NCBI RefSeq assembly: GCF_013344475.1
Contig: NZ_JABUOU010000008.1
Coordinates: 165,035-229,034 of the forward strand
Source: Martelella limonii
Lineage (GTDB): Bacteria > Pseudomonadota > Alphaproteobacteria > Rhizobiales > Rhizobiaceae
Direction: 5' to 3'
DNA length: 64,000 nt
In this document: piece after piece, positions 63,795 to 64,000 of the stretch
Numbering within the stretch: the stretch's first letter is position 1
How the letters are laid out: each line of letters opens with the position of its first letter
Notes under the pieces: model-generated
What the model saw: the letters and a program-made list of their open reading frames with translations, nothing else
What the model was told of the DNA's origin: nothing
Databases searched by the model: none
Translations under genes and position numbers: made by a program

Positions 63795-64000
63795 TCAGGA
63801 CGCGATAACGAGGCCCTTGAGCACCTCTTTGCTGTCATGCTCCGGCACATCGCCGATATCGGCCTGCTTGGCGTCGAGCTTTTCGAGCATCGCCTTGAAG
63901 ATCCCAGCATAGGCGGGGTCGTTTGCGACGTTGAAGAGCTCCATCGGATCCTTGTCGCAATCGTAGAGTTCCCATTCCGGGGGCGCATTGTTCTCGCGCG
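63795..64000 (-). CDS. Sulfatase-family protein, C-terminal end only (5' part outside window)
   Basis: The last 67 codons of a frame entering from the right edge read APPEWELYDCDKDPMELFNV, then AGIFKAMLEKLDAKQADIGD, and end at the TGA at 63795. This is the usual tail of a sulfatase. It is probably the first gene of a sulfatase pair with the one at 62075-63616. Confidence 0.75.
   Translation of the reverse strand, partial: RENNAPPEWELYDCDKDPMELFNVANDPAYAGIFKAMLEKLDAKQADIGDVPEHDSKEVLKGLVIAS

Noticed and set aside
1..64000. CRISPR arrays, rRNA and tRNA genes
   Set aside because: No regularly spaced direct repeats, no rRNA-like sequence and no tRNA pattern were noticed by eye.

Overview
The window is high-GC DNA from an alphaproteobacterium, most likely of the order Hyphomicrobiales (Rhizobiaceae or a close relative). 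This rests on the many ABC uptake operons tied to small catabolic gene sets, an aapJQMP-like general amino-acid importer, several LysR regulators, and IS21/IS110/IS3 elements of the kind common in that order. It looks like accessory DNA: no ribosomal, tRNA or core information-processing genes were seen.

Region 1 (1-15089, all minus strand) is a twelve-gene catabolic operon. In order of transcription it reads UbiD-type decarboxylase, UbiX flavin prenyltransferase, peptide-type binding protein, PEP mutase/isocitrate lyase-family enzyme, two Dpp-type permeases, two Dpp-type ATPases, a hydantoinase/dihydroorotase-like amidohydrolase, an M20 carbamoylase-like hydrolase, a histidine ammonia-lyase homologue whose MIO triad reads Ala-Cys-Gly, and a regulator made of two fused LysR units. 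The set suggests uptake of a nitrogenous compound followed by deamination, ring opening, decarbamoylation and a prenylated-FMN decarboxylation. No named pathway fits all of it.

Region 2 (15286-18907, plus) is a translationally coupled signalling operon: PAS-PAS histidine kinase, single-domain response regulator, and a REC-GGDEF-EAL protein.

Region 3 (19027-34458) is a second large catabolic locus. A minus-strand run of twelve genes encodes a cupin, an isochorismatase-type hydrolase, an AtzH/HpxZ-like protein, three paralogous FAD-binding oxidoreductases, a creatininase-family hydrolase, a CocE-like hydrolase, an ABC permease and ATPase, an amidase and a gamma-glutamyltransferase-like (HpxW-like) hydrolase. 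A divergent LysR gene and the matching binding-protein gene lie on the plus strand. The content points to a ureide, oxalurate or amide-type substrate.

Region 4 (34722-43029) mixes metal and stress functions: a decayed cysG remnant, a Tat-exported multicopper oxidase behind a small exported protein, an AttH/CrtC-like lipocalin protein divergent from a TetR regulator with two operator-like dyads, a P1B-type metal ATPase, a DUF302 protein, and a Doc/AbrB toxin-antitoxin pair with a perfect palindrome upstream.

Region 5 (43065-53003) is a decay zone: an AT-rich stretch, a broken HNH-type gene, IS3 remnants, and a sugar-type ABC operon whose binding-protein gene has lost its 5' half. The missing half, the promoter region and the 5' half of a divergent lacI-type gene have been replaced by an IS21 element, itself split by an IS110 element.

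Region 6 (53116-59317) is an aapPMQJ-like amino-acid transporter with a PLP-dependent Cys/Met-metabolism enzyme and a divergent LysR regulator. Region 7 (59701-64000) has a sulfatase remnant, a ClC channel/transporter with CBS domains, a formylglycine-type sulfatase and the 3' end of another one at the right edge.
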